Positions 15,503 through 24,649 are shown, counted from the first letter of the stretch. The stretch: 64,000 bases of DNA from Gynuella sunshinyii YC6258 (GCF_000940805.1 NZ_CP007142.1:2766593-2830592), one strand, 5' to 3'. Made by a program: numbers and translations. The notes: generated by a model not told the origin, from the letters alone.

Positions 15503-16639
15503 TTATTGAGAGACTATGGTATCAATTAAAGACAGAGCAGTGGTCAGATTCTCTGATGATTGATCCGCTGCTAAAAGCTCGTTTAAAAATGCTGAAGGTG
15601 TCTTCAGTGTGGTCGATATTCTCGGTTTCTCAAAAAAGAGATCTTTCTTGAATAAGGCGAGAAAATAACCATCTTTTGAGGTCATAATTTCCAGCTCGCC
15701 AAGCTTCATATCCGCATTCAGTATTTCTTCCAGAGTTAGCGGCGTAAGCCATTTTGCAGCTACTATTGAGTCGGCGACTTCGCAGCAATATCGTTCATTG
15801 AATCCAGGTGACAGGCTGGTCCAGGGTTGTAAATCGTCTTCGTTTTGTTTTTGTGAGCAAATGCGCATCTCTGTCATATCGAGTCCAGGCACTCGAATAC
15901 CAAAAAATGAATCAATGGTTTCATAAGTGGCATTACCATTTTTACCTTTATGTCTTTTCTGAATTTTAATATAAAAAGTGTGAAACTCCTGGTCGTTGGA
16001 TTTCAGAGTCATATTTCCTGAGTAAAGGCCGCTAAGATCAAGGTACTTATGTTTGGAAAAAAATTTGAAATTATCTGTTAACCACTGTATGAATACTTTA
16101 TTTTCCTGATGTGGAAGTGGGCGCAGATTCGTGTCTTTGTACCAGTCATACTCAACCAATTTCGTGCTAACAGAGGTGATCAAACGATTAACTTCCCTCT
16201 GTTCTACCAAAGCAGAAAACGCTGGTATTGTACAAGCTACCGCAACAATAGCCATGGCGGCTGAGAGCGGAAAGGGAAGGAGCATATGTGCGATAAAAAA
16301 TAGTGCTATTGGTGTCGCAATCGGTATGTATAGCGAGGTTGTCGGTAACTTCAGTGTTGGGCCAAAATCGAGACAGGGTCTAATTAGCTCTTCAATGTCT
16401 TTTGAATAGTCATCAGTCTCCAGATATTTTTTTATGGATATCAGTATACGGTACAACCGGATACTTTCATCATCTGCCCAATGGGTATAAATGCTGTCAA
16501 TGGTTTTCTGACAGTCATCTGTACCAGTTGTTTGGTCGGAAATACCGTACAGGAATTTTTTGTAGAACCACTTTAAAAACCCGATGTATTTTTTGTAGTA
16601 CCATTTTAAAAGCTCTATGGATTTGTCGACGATATTCAT
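15503..16639 (-). CDS. DUF3137-like membrane protein, partner of LemA (copy 1)
   Basis: 378 residues. A basic, aromatic N-terminus is followed by two adjacent membrane segments (about residues 105-145), then a soluble domain containing STKLVEYDWYKD, FHTFYIKIQKRHKGK and TIDSFFGIRV. Paired strands before FFG are typical of DUF3137 proteins, which commonly neighbour LemA genes. The C-terminal WTSLSPGFNERYCCEVAD and LTPLTLEEIL are shared with the second copy at 18984. It starts 14 bp after the LemA stop, so the two are one operon. Function is unknown; an envelope role is inferred. Confidence 0.65.
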   Translation of the reverse strand: MNIVDKSIELLKWYYKKYIGFLKWFYKKFLYGISDQTTGTDDCQKTIDSIYTHWADDESIRLYRILISIKKYLETDDYSKDIEELIRPCLDFGPTLKLPTTSLYIPIATPIALFFIAHMLLPFPLSAAMAIVAVACTIPAFSALVEQREVNRLITSVSTKLVEYDWYKDTNLRPLPHQENKVFIQWLTDNFKFFSKHKYLDLSGLYSGNMTLKSNDQEFHTFYIKIQKRHKGKNGNATYETIDSFFGIRVPGLDMTEMRICSQKQNEDDLQPWTSLSPGFNERYCCEVADSIVAAKWLTPLTLEEILNADMKLGELEIMTSKDGYFLALFKKDLFFEKPRISTTLKTPSAFLNELLAADQSSENLTTALSLIDTIVSQ

Positions 16640-16653
16640 TGTTTTTGGCTTCT

Positions 16654-17391
16654 CTAGAATGGTGTATAGGAAAAGACTGCGTCTGTATTTGGGTCTTGAT
16701 AAGGCTTAATCCGTTTTTGACGGTTAAGGAGCACATTAACTATATTATTCGGGAAGATCTGCAACGAGTTGTTGAATACTTCAACCGTCTGATTAAATGC
16801 CCTTATCGCTGCGCCTACTTCTTCTTCCTGATCTGTCAGCTCCTTCATGACTGTCGTGCAGACTGCAGAAGCTTTCAGGTCAGGATAGTTTTCAACAGCA
16901 ACATTCAAACCTTGTACAACCTCCCGGCTCTGCTTTTCAATCGCAGACAGGGTATCCGTATCGGTACTGTCTGTGCTTAAAGAGGGGATGGCTGATCGCA
17001 ACTGGGTGATCTGTTTAAAGACGCTGCTTTCATGGCTCAGATAGCCTTTTAAGGTCCTTTCGAGGTTTGAAATGATTTTGACTTTTTGTTGTTCAAAGCT
17101 GACAACCGCCGCCCAACCTCTTTGGACACTGTTGGTATTTCTGACTATGCGGTTATAAACAGCAATAAATAAAATTGAAAGGTTTAATAAGACAAACAGT
17201 ACAAGAGAGAGAATTAAGATTGATATATCCATATCACCACTACCATGTGTTTCTATTGACAGGTCCCTGATCATGAAAACAAGCATGTCCAGATAAAGCG
17301 ACTGCTCTTTTATCGCATTTCCTATGGGAAGTACAGTCTCGCTAACCGAAATTGATAAGGTCATCGCTTTGATTATAGAAATTATAAACAC
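16654..17391 (-). CDS. LemA family protein (copy 1)
   Basis: 245 residues from a GTG start with GGAAAAAGG ahead. A second start at MDISILILSLVLFVLL (residue 54) would give the usual LemA length of about 190. One membrane segment, then a coiled-coil body with VYNRIVRNTNSVQRGWAAV, NYPDLKAS, and the end FNQTVEVFNNSLQIFPNNIV, all LemA hallmarks. LemA proteins are membrane-anchored four-helix proteins with the C-terminus usually outside. About 96% identical to the copy at 20118 (nine differences counted). Confidence 0.85.
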   Translation of the reverse strand: MFIISIIKAMTLSISVSETVLPIGNAIKEQSLYLDMLVFMIRDLSIETHGSGDMDISILILSLVLFVLLNLSILFIAVYNRIVRNTNSVQRGWAAVVSFEQQKVKIISNLERTLKGYLSHESSVFKQITQLRSAIPSLSTDSTDTDTLSAIEKQSREVVQGLNVAVENYPDLKASAVCTTVMKELTDQEEEVGAAIRAFNQTVEVFNNSLQIFPNNIVNVLLNRQKRIKPYQDPNTDAVFSYTPF

Positions 17392-17432
17392 CCTTTTTCC
17401 TACAGAATAGCTTTAGCTGAATTCGCACCTTA

Positions 17433-17632
17433 AATGGTTACAGAATATTTCGTAAGCAGGGGAGTGATACACTCTTTTTTGTCGTCTGGATGGGGGACTA
17501 AAAGGTCGAGTTTATATTCAATCGGATAATGCAGCGTGTATTCAAATGTTCCCCGCTGAATTTTGGAGCCGATCATTAAGTTCAATAAACGCAGTTTGAT
17601 CGTAATTGTAAGGTTTAGGCTTGGTCATGGCT
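17433..17632 (-). pseudogene. IS1182-family transposase N-terminal remnant
   Basis: On the minus strand, MTKPKPYNYDQTAFIEL is followed, after one frameshift, by SKIQRGTFEYTLHYPIEYKLDLLVPH. This is the conserved start of IS1182-type transposases (YNYQQ..., GTFEYTL..., LDLSVF). The rest is lost. Part of it is repeated near 20905-21000 upstream of LemA copy 2, so it was included in the segmental duplication. Confidence 0.65.
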
Positions 17633-17813
17633 TAACCCTTGAATGTATTAACCGATTTCATCTGTTTGAATGCCGCCTTTTTAAATCTTTGAAATTCCTT
17701 GATTTTAAAGGGCTAGCATGAGAATAGGCTCATGGTGTGGTGCGACACCCGGTGCATCCATGCATCACTACTAACCCGATATATTTAATGACCAGGTTAA
17801 TAATAAAGGCTGG

Positions 17814-18362
17814 TTACATGTTTTTCTGTTTAAAACCGAGACTACCATCCCACATATCTGGATCATCGTAATCTTCTATAATTAACCGATAGTTTTCGGC
17901 ATACTGTATTACTCGAAGCATCCCGCTTTTTGAAGCGAAATTAGCCGATGCGCTACCTATTAACAGATTAAAATCACCTTCCTTTCGCCAATATCCCTCG
18001 CCGTTATCTATGTTTAATCTTGCCAACAAAGAACTGCTAAGGCTGATTTTAGCTGTGCCATCAGAACTAAGTAGCAATTCGGAGTTGCCGTAATTCCACT
18101 CACCAACGAGAGACGATTCATTGAAAAACGGATTCATATTAATATTTTCTGAGTATTTTGCGCTTGCGTATGCATAACTGATGGCAACAATTAGCAAGCT
18201 AACCGCAATATATAGCGATGGTTCATGAAACTTTTTCGCCCAGATATTGCTCACAATATTTTTCAGTGCCCATACTAAAATGCTTATCCAAACCAATGAA
18301 AAGAGCAGGTACCCGAAAGGTATTGCTGTGTGGAATTGTATTATTGATATGAATTCATCCAT
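17814..18362 (-). CDS. Hypothetical membrane protein
   Basis: 182 residues with two N-terminal hydrophobic segments (about 14-36 and 47-66). A soluble C-terminal part follows with a lipocalin-like pattern: SLVGEWNYGNSELLLSSDGTAKISL, then EGYWRKEG. That pattern suggests a small beta-barrel facing the periplasm. No family named. Long spacers with hairpins flank it on both sides. Confidence 0.55.
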   Translation of the reverse strand: MDEFISIIQFHTAIPFGYLLFSLVWISILVWALKNIVSNIWAKKFHEPSLYIAVSLLIVAISYAYASAKYSENINMNPFFNESSLVGEWNYGNSELLLSSDGTAKISLSSSLLARLNIDNGEGYWRKEGDFNLLIGSASANFASKSGMLRVIQYAENYRLIIEDYDDPDMWDGSLGFKQKNM

Positions 18363-18461
18363 AGCCGACTACATGCAAAGCCGCAGTTAAAGGACCGAAA
18401 AAATGTAGCTTTTGAGATCCCAGTGAGAAAAACGAATGGTTTTGAACGCTGTGTTATGTGC
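18363..18461 (-). repeat. attC-like spacer
   Basis: Minus-strand reading begins GCACATAACACAGCGTTCAAAAC right after the preceding gene and ends CGGTCCTTTAACTGCGG before the next start. The left half strongly resembles attC sites of chromosomal integrons; the right core box is not clear. Confidence 0.4.
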
Positions 18462-18785
18462 TTAGTCTCCAATGTAGTGGATATCACGGACATTCCCCCC
18501 GAGCGTATCGAATAATACGGTCAGTTGGCAATCGTCAAATATGCTTACATGATATATGAATAGTTCAGTTGTTCCATATACAACTTGAAGATCTCCGCTT
18601 CCTTGGTATTCCTCTTCATATTCTGTGAATTTTTTCAAGACCGTAGAATACTTATCTCCGACTTCGATACTGTTTTTTAATCTAGCCAAAGAAAAAATGT
18701 GGTAGTTGTACAGAAATGGTCACGCGACCATGGCCATAAATATAAATGAAATAAAAAATATGCTAAATAATAATTTTTTGATCAT
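18462..18785 (-). pseudogene. Small secreted protein gene with in-frame TGA
   Basis: The ATG at 18785 starts a good signal peptide (MIKKLLFSIFFISFIFMAMVA), then a TGA at 18722-18720, then in the same frame PFLYNYHIFSLARLKNS and a further 70 coding-like residues ending RDIHYIGD. The downstream part alone could start at TTG 18689 but would lack the export signal. A TGG-to-TGA change is the simplest explanation. Family unknown. Confidence 0.6.
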
Positions 18786-18874
18786 TCGTTCACACAACGT
18801 TTTGAAGTGGGCGGCCTTTCTATTTATAAAAATTTTGATGCATTTTCACTACTATACAGATAAGAATTGCGGTT

Positions 18875-18924
18875 CACCCGAATAACTCATCATCGCGACT
18901 GAGCTATGACGGGTTATCCGGGTG
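18875..18924. repeat. Long imperfect palindrome
   Basis: CACCCG...CGGGTG enclosing ATAAC/GTTAT and further complementary bases across 50 bp, after the end of DUF3137-like copy 2. It could be a terminator or the folded part of an attC-type site. Confidence 0.45.
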
Positions 18925-18983
18925 AGTATTGGCAAGTTAACCGTTCGCTGCTAAACCGTTCCGCAAATAACTCGATAATACAT

Positions 18984-20102
18984 TCATTGTGAGACCATCG
19001 TATCAATTAAAGATAGAGCAATCGGTAGATTTCTTGGAGATTGATCCGATGTTAAAAGATCGTTTAAGAATGCTGAAGGAGTTTTAAGCGTAGTCGAAAT
19101 ATTCTGTTTTTGAGCAAAGATATTTGTCTTGAATAAGGTGAGCAGGTAACCATCTTTTGAGGTCATGATTTGCAGTGCGCCAAGCTTCCTGTCTGCATCC
19201 AGTATTTCTTCCAGAGTCAGTGGTGTAAGCCATTTTGCAGCTGCTACAGGGTCAGCGACTTCGCAGCAATATCGTTCATTGAATTCAGGTGACAGGCTGG
19301 TCCAGGGCTGTAATCCGTCTTCGTTCTGCTTCAGTGTGCAAATACGCATCTCTGTTATGTTAAATCCAAGCAATCGAATACCAAAAAATGAATCAATAGT
19401 TTTAAAGCAGTCCTTACCATCCTTGTCCTGATATCTTTCCAGAATTTCAATATGGAAGGCATAGAATTTCCGTTCCTTGGAATTCAGGGTCGTTTTTCCT
19501 GAGAAAAGTTGGCTGACTTGAACATGCTTATGCCTGGAAAAAAATTTGAAGCTATATTTCAGCCACTGCATGAGCATAGCGCTTTGCGCACTGGAAAGTG
19601 GGTTCAGATTGGAGTCTTTGGCTTTATCATATTCAACCAGACTGTGACTCACTTCTGATATCAGCCCCTGAATCTTCCTCAGCTCCAAAAATGAGAACAT
19701 TGCTGGTAGCATAAAAGGGAAAACAAAAAGAAGAGTTGCGACTGGAGCGGGAAGAAATAACTCTGTGATAAAGAAGAGTGGTGCGGAAATGGCTATCGAA
19801 ATCGCTATGGGTGTGTACAGGGGGATTGATGATAACTTCAGTGTAGGGCCGAAATCGAGGCAGGGTTTTATTAACTCCTCAATGTCTTTTGAGTCGTCAT
19901 TACTCTCCAGGTAGTTTTCCAGAGATAGAAGCACACTGTATAGCCGGGTGCTATCCTTATCTGCCCAATAGTTATAAACACTGTATTCCATATTAACCGC
20001 CCCATGACTGACTCGTGGGCCAGTTGCATACCTGCCATTGGCACTCGTGAGGTATTTATAAAACCACTTTAAAAACCCGATATATTTTCTGACGATATTC
20101 AT
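18984..20102 (-). CDS. DUF3137-like membrane protein, partner of LemA (copy 2)
   Basis: 372 residues, same layout as the protein at 15503: short basic N-terminus, two membrane segments (about 105-145) and a soluble domain with FYAFHIEILERYQDKDG and TIDSFFGIRLLG. Central and C-terminal blocks (WTSLSPEFNERYCCEVAD, LTPLTLEEIL) are nearly the same, but the N-terminus and membrane segments have diverged strongly. It starts 15 bp after LemA copy 2. Confidence 0.65.
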   Translation of the reverse strand: MNIVRKYIGFLKWFYKYLTSANGRYATGPRVSHGAVNMEYSVYNYWADKDSTRLYSVLLSLENYLESNDDSKDIEELIKPCLDFGPTLKLSSIPLYTPIAISIAISAPLFFITELFLPAPVATLLFVFPFMLPAMFSFLELRKIQGLISEVSHSLVEYDKAKDSNLNPLSSAQSAMLMQWLKYSFKFFSRHKHVQVSQLFSGKTTLNSKERKFYAFHIEILERYQDKDGKDCFKTIDSFFGIRLLGFNITEMRICTLKQNEDGLQPWTSLSPEFNERYCCEVADPVAAAKWLTPLTLEEILDADRKLGALQIMTSKDGYLLTLFKTNIFAQKQNISTTLKTPSAFLNDLLTSDQSPRNLPIALSLIDTMVSQ

Positions 20103-20117
20103 TGTTTTTTGGCTTCT

Positions 20118-20855
20118 TTAGAATGGTGTATAGGAAAAGACTGCGTCTGTATTTGGATCTTGATAAGGCTTAATCCGTTTTTGACGGTTAAGGAGCGCAT
20201 TAACCATATTATTCGGGAAGATTTGCAGCGAGTTGTTGAATACTTCAACCGTCTGATTAAATGCCCTTATCGCTGCGCCTACTTCTTCTTCCTGATCTGT
20301 CAGTTCCTTCATGACTGTTGTGTAGACCGCAGAAGCTTTCAGATCGGGGTAGTTTTCAACAGCAACATTCAAACCTTGTACAACCTCCCGACTCTGCTTT
20401 TCAATCGCAGACAGGGTATCCGTATCGGTACTGTCTGTGCTTAAAGAGGGGATGGCTGATCGCAACTGGGTGATCTGTTTAAAGACGCTGCTTTCATGGC
20501 TCAGATAGCCTTTTAAGGTCTTTTCGAGGTTTGAAATGATTTTGACTTTTTGTTGTTCAAAGCTGACAACCGCCGCCCAACCCCTTTGGACACTGTTGGT
20601 ATTTCTGACTATGCGGTTATAAACAGCAATAAATAAAATTGAAAGGTTTAACAAGACAAACAGTACAAGAGAGAGAATTAAGATTGATATATCCATATCA
20701 CCACTACCATGTGTTTCTATTGACAGGTCCCTGATCATGCAAATAAGCATGTCCAGATAAAACGACTGCTCTTTTATCGCATTTCCTATGGGAAGTACAG
20801 TCTCGCTAACCGAAATTGATAAGGTCATCACTTTGGTTATAGAAATTATAAACAT
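20118..20855 (-). CDS. LemA family protein (copy 2)
   Basis: 245 residues, about 96% identical to the protein at 16654, with the same alternative start at residue 54 and the same LemA motifs (VYNRIVRNTN, NYPDLKAS, FPNNMV). The near-identity contrasts with its far more diverged partner gene. Likely membrane-anchored; function unknown. Confidence 0.85.
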   Translation of the reverse strand: MFIISITKVMTLSISVSETVLPIGNAIKEQSFYLDMLICMIRDLSIETHGSGDMDISILILSLVLFVLLNLSILFIAVYNRIVRNTNSVQRGWAAVVSFEQQKVKIISNLEKTLKGYLSHESSVFKQITQLRSAIPSLSTDSTDTDTLSAIEKQSREVVQGLNVAVENYPDLKASAVYTTVMKELTDQEEEVGAAIRAFNQTVEVFNNSLQIFPNNMVNALLNRQKRIKPYQDPNTDAVFSYTPF

Positions 20856-21237
20856 CCTTTTTCCTACAGAACAACTTTAGCTGGGTTTGCACCGTAAATG
20901 GTCACAGAATACTTCGTAAGCAGGTGAGTAATACGCTTGTTTTGTTGTCTGGGCGGGGGATGAAAAGGTCGAGTTTATATTCAATCAGCTAATCCTGTAC
21001 AAAGGAGCGCCAGCGCATGTTATTCCAGGGCAGCAAGCCCAAAATCTAATGCAACCGCTTGTTATGTAAGCAGTTCACGGAATATTAACCAGATCGTAAA
21101 TGCCATACCACATAAAAGAGCGATTATTGTTAAAAGTAAGAATGAAAAAACTCCAAATCTAAATGAGCTAACTATACACTAGCATCAGTGCAAGTAGCTC
21201 TTTAGATCCTTGCGGTCGCTTCCCATGTTTAGCCTGT
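20856..21237. other. Spacer with IS1182 scrap and gene fragments
   Basis: 20905-21000 repeats the IS1182 remnant at 17433-17530. On the minus strand, 21062-21178 encodes a membrane-segment fragment (FSFLLLTIIALLCGMAFTIWLIFRELL, stop) without a start codon. It is followed by ACATAACAAGCGGTTGC, an attC-like left end. No complete gene is seen. Confidence 0.45.
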
Positions 21238-21336
21238 TTACTCCAGAAAACCACATATTAGTGGATAAATCAGGCCTATCGCCATTCCAATGGCTGTCAA
21301 AGAGTAATATTGTCCTATAAATATTGGCCAACCCAT
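21238..21336 (-). CDS. Tiny putative membrane protein
   Basis: 32 codons from ATG, preceded by AAGTAG: MGWPIFIGQYYSLTAIGM... ending CGFLE. Almost wholly hydrophobic, one membrane span. Spacers with attC-like sequence flank it, so it could be a minimal cassette gene. Weak evidence beyond composition and position. Confidence 0.35.
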   Translation of the reverse strand: MGWPIFIGQYYSLTAIGMAIGLIYPLICGFLE

Positions 21337-21381
21337 CTACTTACCCTGTTATATAATGCTGCCATCGTGTGGCTGGTTTTG

Positions 21382-21771
21382 TTAGCTGGCTGGCAAAAAA
21401 AACAGTCCTTTGTAGATCGCCAATACCTTAACCTTGTCAATAATCCTGGACCCGTCGTTTATGTTGATTTTTTGGCCCTCGCTTAAACAATGCGGGTAAC
21501 GCTGTGGAGAGAGCAGCTTTAAATAAGCACGTGCGGACTCACCCGGCATCAATATGTCATTTTCAAAGAAAATCTGATCACCGCTAGTGAGTATATCAGG
21601 TGTAACTGGGTGCGCTGGTCGAATACCGCTGGTTATGGGTCATTCTCTATCTGAATTCAACGAAACCAGCCCAATGAAATCAGGTTTATATTGATCGAAG
21701 TCGAATTGAGATTTTCGTTCTGTCCCTGCCTTAATGACATCTTCAATCGTGTAGCCAGACGGATGCTTCAT
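21382..21771 (-). pseudogene. EF-Tu C-terminal-domain-like protein, interrupted by TGA
   Basis: ATG at 21771 (KHPSGYTIEDVIKAGTERKSQ...), TGA at 21642-21640, then the same frame continues for 85 residues: TSGIRPAH, TSGDQIFFENDILMPGESARAYLKLLS and EGQKININDGSRIID. The second part resembles small proteins related to EF-Tu domain III. Length 130 codons in one unbroken frame apart from the stop. The gene is inactive unless read through. Confidence 0.6.
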
Positions 21772-21845
21772 AGTCAGTTAGCGGCACAATAACCTAGCAT
21801 TGCGAACCACGCTTAGAAGAGCCCGGTTGATTTTTTCTGTTAAAT

Positions 21846-22373
21846 TCATTTTTTGCGATATGTGCGATATGTGCGATATATATTTTCAATAGCATAGGAA
21901 CCTATGTGTGCGTAAACACGCTCTCCATCTGCATTGTGAAGTAGTAAATAGTTCCATTTATATTGCTTTTCGCCAACGGTAACATCCGTAAATAGTACGG
22001 AGTGTTCGCACGACCATGTACCTTCTTGCTTTTCCACTGAATTCTCAGTGATTGATTTTCTGGCGATAGCTCCCCAGAAACGACCATCCTCTTCGTAATT
22101 CAATTCCCAGCTACGTATATAAGCTCCGTCGTCCTCTATGAGCTCTCCGACCCAAGTGCCAACAATGTCTTCACACTGATCTGTTCCGTTGGTTTCTATA
22201 GAGTTGATTAATGATTTTAGGTACTTGGTTTGATTTTCATTTGGTTGATATGCACCGCCATGACTAGTCGATTCAATTTTCTCAGTCACGAGAAGCATAA
22301 TAACCACCGCGATAGAGAAACCAATACCGTATAAAAAACCTGTTCCTATGTACTTGACAATAGTTTTCAGCAC
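21846..22373 (-). CDS. Hypothetical membrane-anchored protein
   Basis: 175 residues: one N-terminal membrane span (residues 10-30) and a soluble domain with VGTWVGELIEDDG, GRFWGAIARKS and KQEGTWSCEH, a small beta-barrel pattern. The C-terminus YRTYRTYRKK is encoded by a 9-bp tandem repeat (gatatgtgc) at 21855-21880 that has probably slipped. Function unknown; envelope location inferred. Confidence 0.55.
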   Translation of the reverse strand: MLKTIVKYIGTGFLYGIGFSIAVVIMLLVTEKIESTSHGGAYQPNENQTKYLKSLINSIETNGTDQCEDIVGTWVGELIEDDGAYIRSWELNYEEDGRFWGAIARKSITENSVEKQEGTWSCEHSVLFTDVTVGEKQYKWNYLLLHNADGERVYAHIGSYAIENIYRTYRTYRKK

Positions 22374-22436
22374 GAAGCCTCCATGAATTTATCAACGCCG
22401 TGATTAGTCACTTAAACGACTGGTAACACGGCTAAT

Positions 22437-22844
22437 TTAATGGTTTTTTAAAGGCAGATTTTTAACCGCCGAAGCATGCCAGACAAAAACCTGCCCGAAA
22501 GTTACGACAGACCCAACAAGCTCTCCGTTAATAAATTTCACTTTGTGAAGTGGCGCCCATGTCTGTGCAAACTTGGTCGTACCACAATTCATTAGAAGTA
22601 GTTCATTCCCATCGTTTACCAACTCTGAGAGTACGAAATTGCACTCAAAATCGTATTGATCTTTGTAGTAACCCGAAACCTTCCCTTCATTTTCAATGAT
22701 CTCGAAATACTTGGGATATTTAATCTCTCCATAGTAGGTATCCGGCATGTCTACTTTTGTTACTTGCCACTTTCCTATGAAATCATTAGCCATCGCAACA
22801 TTCGTTAGAGACCAAATCATCATAACCGCAATTTTATTTTTCAT
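22437..22844 (-). CDS. Hypothetical secreted protein
   Basis: 135 residues with signal peptide MKNKIAVMMIWSLTNVAMA. The mature part has IGKWQVTKVDMPDTYYGE and SGYYKDQYDFECNF, again a lipocalin-like small beta-barrel with two cysteines. Family not recognised. The spacer to the next gene (22374-22436) holds a hairpin (GCCGTG/CACGGC) followed by GTTGATA, attC-like. Confidence 0.55.
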   Translation of the reverse strand: MKNKIAVMMIWSLTNVAMANDFIGKWQVTKVDMPDTYYGEIKYPKYFEIIENEGKVSGYYKDQYDFECNFVLSELVNDGNELLLMNCGTTKFAQTWAPLHKVKFINGELVGSVVTFGQVFVWHASAVKNLPLKNH

Positions 22845-23098
22845 GGTTGTCCTTTAATAAATGGTCATTAGACCAATAGAGTGGAACAAGTATTTGATAA
22901 ACTGAGCTCAGCGAAGCACATATCTTAGTGGATAATTGGTTGCCATGCATCAACCCAGTATTGGCAGGAACGACTGAAACAGCTAGTGTAAGACTCAATA
23001 GTTCAATTTCCATATTGGGTGCCAACGACACATTAAAGGGAGCGAAAAAGCATAGCTTTTATGGTTACAGTGAGTGAAATAAACGTTTCTCAATTTTG

Positions 23099-23716
23099 CT
23101 AAGTGTCATGGTGCAAAGGAAACTTCGAAATAAAGTTTTCAATTTGCGGTTCAATGTTTAAATTTATTGGATACGTCACTCTGTATTTAAAAAGCCATTT
23201 GCCAATATGAAAAAGATAAAAATGCGAACTAAGCAGCTGATATTTTCCTGCAAAATTTTCTTCGTAGTTGAGTTCTGCATGGAGCCCATTCTCAATATGA
23301 CCGTTTTGTTGCAGAGTGTAGTTTTCGCTCACTAAAAGCTTCGAGTTTTCATGTGACAATATGATGCTACGAAGTGATTTTTTAAATTCATTTTCGAAAA
23401 GTGTTTGCCTGGTCAAATCAATTACGTTTTGCGGAGACCCAAATGAGAATACTTTTGGCTCTGGATAGACATAAAGAGTCAAGGCAATGGGTAGATCTTT
23501 GTGGTTATAACCTACACTGATTTCGGTTTCTTGTTCATCATATCGTGTAGTTGAAACGCGAGTGAACCCTTCGAATTCCTCTGGGAAAGACGATTCTGAT
23601 TTTTTATGCGTATATACGCCGGCGGTATTGATCTGCTGAGGTTGAAAATTGGTAACCGATCCGAAACAGCCAGATAGGGCCAAGGTGATTGCCATCACTA
23701 AAATACGAAACTTCAT
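23099..23716 (-). CDS. Hypothetical lipoprotein
   Basis: 205 residues from MKFRILVMAITLALSGC: signal peptide with lipobox LSGC, so the mature protein is lipid-anchored at about Cys17. The rest is strand-rich (TRYDEQETEISVGYNHKDLPIALTLYVYPEP). The start was chosen so that the signal peptide is N-terminal; GGAGAA precedes it. No family recognised. Confidence 0.65.
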   Translation of the reverse strand: MKFRILVMAITLALSGCFGSVTNFQPQQINTAGVYTHKKSESSFPEEFEGFTRVSTTRYDEQETEISVGYNHKDLPIALTLYVYPEPKVFSFGSPQNVIDLTRQTLFENEFKKSLRSIILSHENSKLLVSENYTLQQNGHIENGLHAELNYEENFAGKYQLLSSHFYLFHIGKWLFKYRVTYPINLNIEPQIENFISKFPLHHDT

Positions 23717-23734
23717 AATTCTCCTTAATGACAC

Positions 23735-23796
23735 TTAACATAGCCAGTCAGTAGAAACGCAGCCAGGCTGCGTTCTACTGACTGGCGTTATTAGTT
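23735..23796 (-). repeat. attC-like palindrome with core heptamer
   Basis: On the minus strand: TAATAAC, then an almost perfect stem in which GCCAGTCAGTAGAACGCAGC pairs with its complement except for one extra T in the second arm, then GTTAAGT, a perfect GTTRRRY heptamer, 8 bases before GGAGAA and the next start. The single unpaired base and the core box are what an attC site needs; a plain terminator is the alternative. Confidence 0.5.
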
Positions 23797-24642
23797 CTAT
23801 ATGTTTCTTTCCACTACAACAGCAAACTCAGTTAGATTTGGGTTATAGTTGTTTCCGCAGACATCTGAGTACACCGCTTGCACTCTCAATCCAGCATTTG
23901 CCAGCTCCTGCTTCAATGTTTCCAAACTGAAACACTGAAGCCAATTGTACACAACTTCGGACTTTCCGGATTGCGTAAACAATGAGTACTTATCCAAAAT
24001 CACTTTCTCTTCTTCGTATTTAAAGGTGTTACTGAAACAATAATAATCTTCCTGATACCAAAAATGATTTAAATGGTTCCTTTCGTACCCTGATACTTCT
24101 TCCTTTGCATCAAATGAGCTTACCGAATATACGTCCATAACCAATTTTCCGCTATGAGAAAGCAAATCACTAAACTTAGCTAAAAGCGATGCTCTTTGCT
24201 TTGGATTGAGAGCGCAGAAATCACACATAATCATTGTTATGAGGTCATACTGCGTTGGTAAACTGACATCTAAATAATTGGCGTTTATATACTTGATATT
24301 CAAACCCAGTTCAGATGCCTTTTCGTTCGCATATTCAATTGAGCTGGCAGAAAAATCTATTCCTGTTACATCGGCTCCCAGGCGAGCAAATTTCGATGTA
24401 TATAGCCCAGGCCCGCAACCAAAATCACATATTTTAGAACCAATGTTGAGAGCAAATTCCTCTTTCATCCATTCTATAGAGGACTCTATAAATTTATGAT
24501 TCCTGGACGAAACATCAATATGTTCGTTTAGATGGAAAGTAAGCATTTGCTTGGCTCTATGACTATCCGACCATAGCGATTCAGCTGTATAAGCGCCAAA
24601 AATTTTTGGTCGTAAGTTTATTTCTTCAAGTGTTTTAAACAT
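23797..24642 (-). CDS. SAM-dependent methyltransferase (class I)
   Basis: 281 residues with Rossmann-type motif I ICDFGCGPGLYTSKFA, then GADVTGIDFSASSIEYA (acidic residue contacting the SAM ribose) and YDLITMIMCDFCAL. This is a Methyltransf_11/25-type fold acting in the cytoplasm on an unknown small substrate. The C-terminal half has a QCFSLETLKQELANAGL helix typical of small-molecule methyltransferases. It lies alone among cassette-like genes; an inverted repeat precedes it. Confidence 0.8.
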   Translation of the reverse strand: MFKTLEEINLRPKIFGAYTAESLWSDSHRAKQMLTFHLNEHIDVSSRNHKFIESSIEWMKEEFALNIGSKICDFGCGPGLYTSKFARLGADVTGIDFSASSIEYANEKASELGLNIKYINANYLDVSLPTQYDLITMIMCDFCALNPKQRASLLAKFSDLLSHSGKLVMDVYSVSSFDAKEEVSGYERNHLNHFWYQEDYYCFSNTFKYEEEKVILDKYSLFTQSGKSEVVYNWLQCFSLETLKQELANAGLRVQAVYSDVCGNNYNPNLTEFAVVVERNI

Positions 24643-24649
24643 AACTTGT

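Noticed and set aside
18720-21642. Selenocysteine insertion at the two TGA codons
   Set aside because: No SECIS-like hairpin directly after the TGAs was evident and the proteins are not of selenoprotein type; mutation is simpler.
22834-23031. 65-residue minus-strand protein
   Set aside because: It overlaps the next gene's start and an attC-like spacer, and its first part is a block repeated at other cassette starts; likely not a gene.
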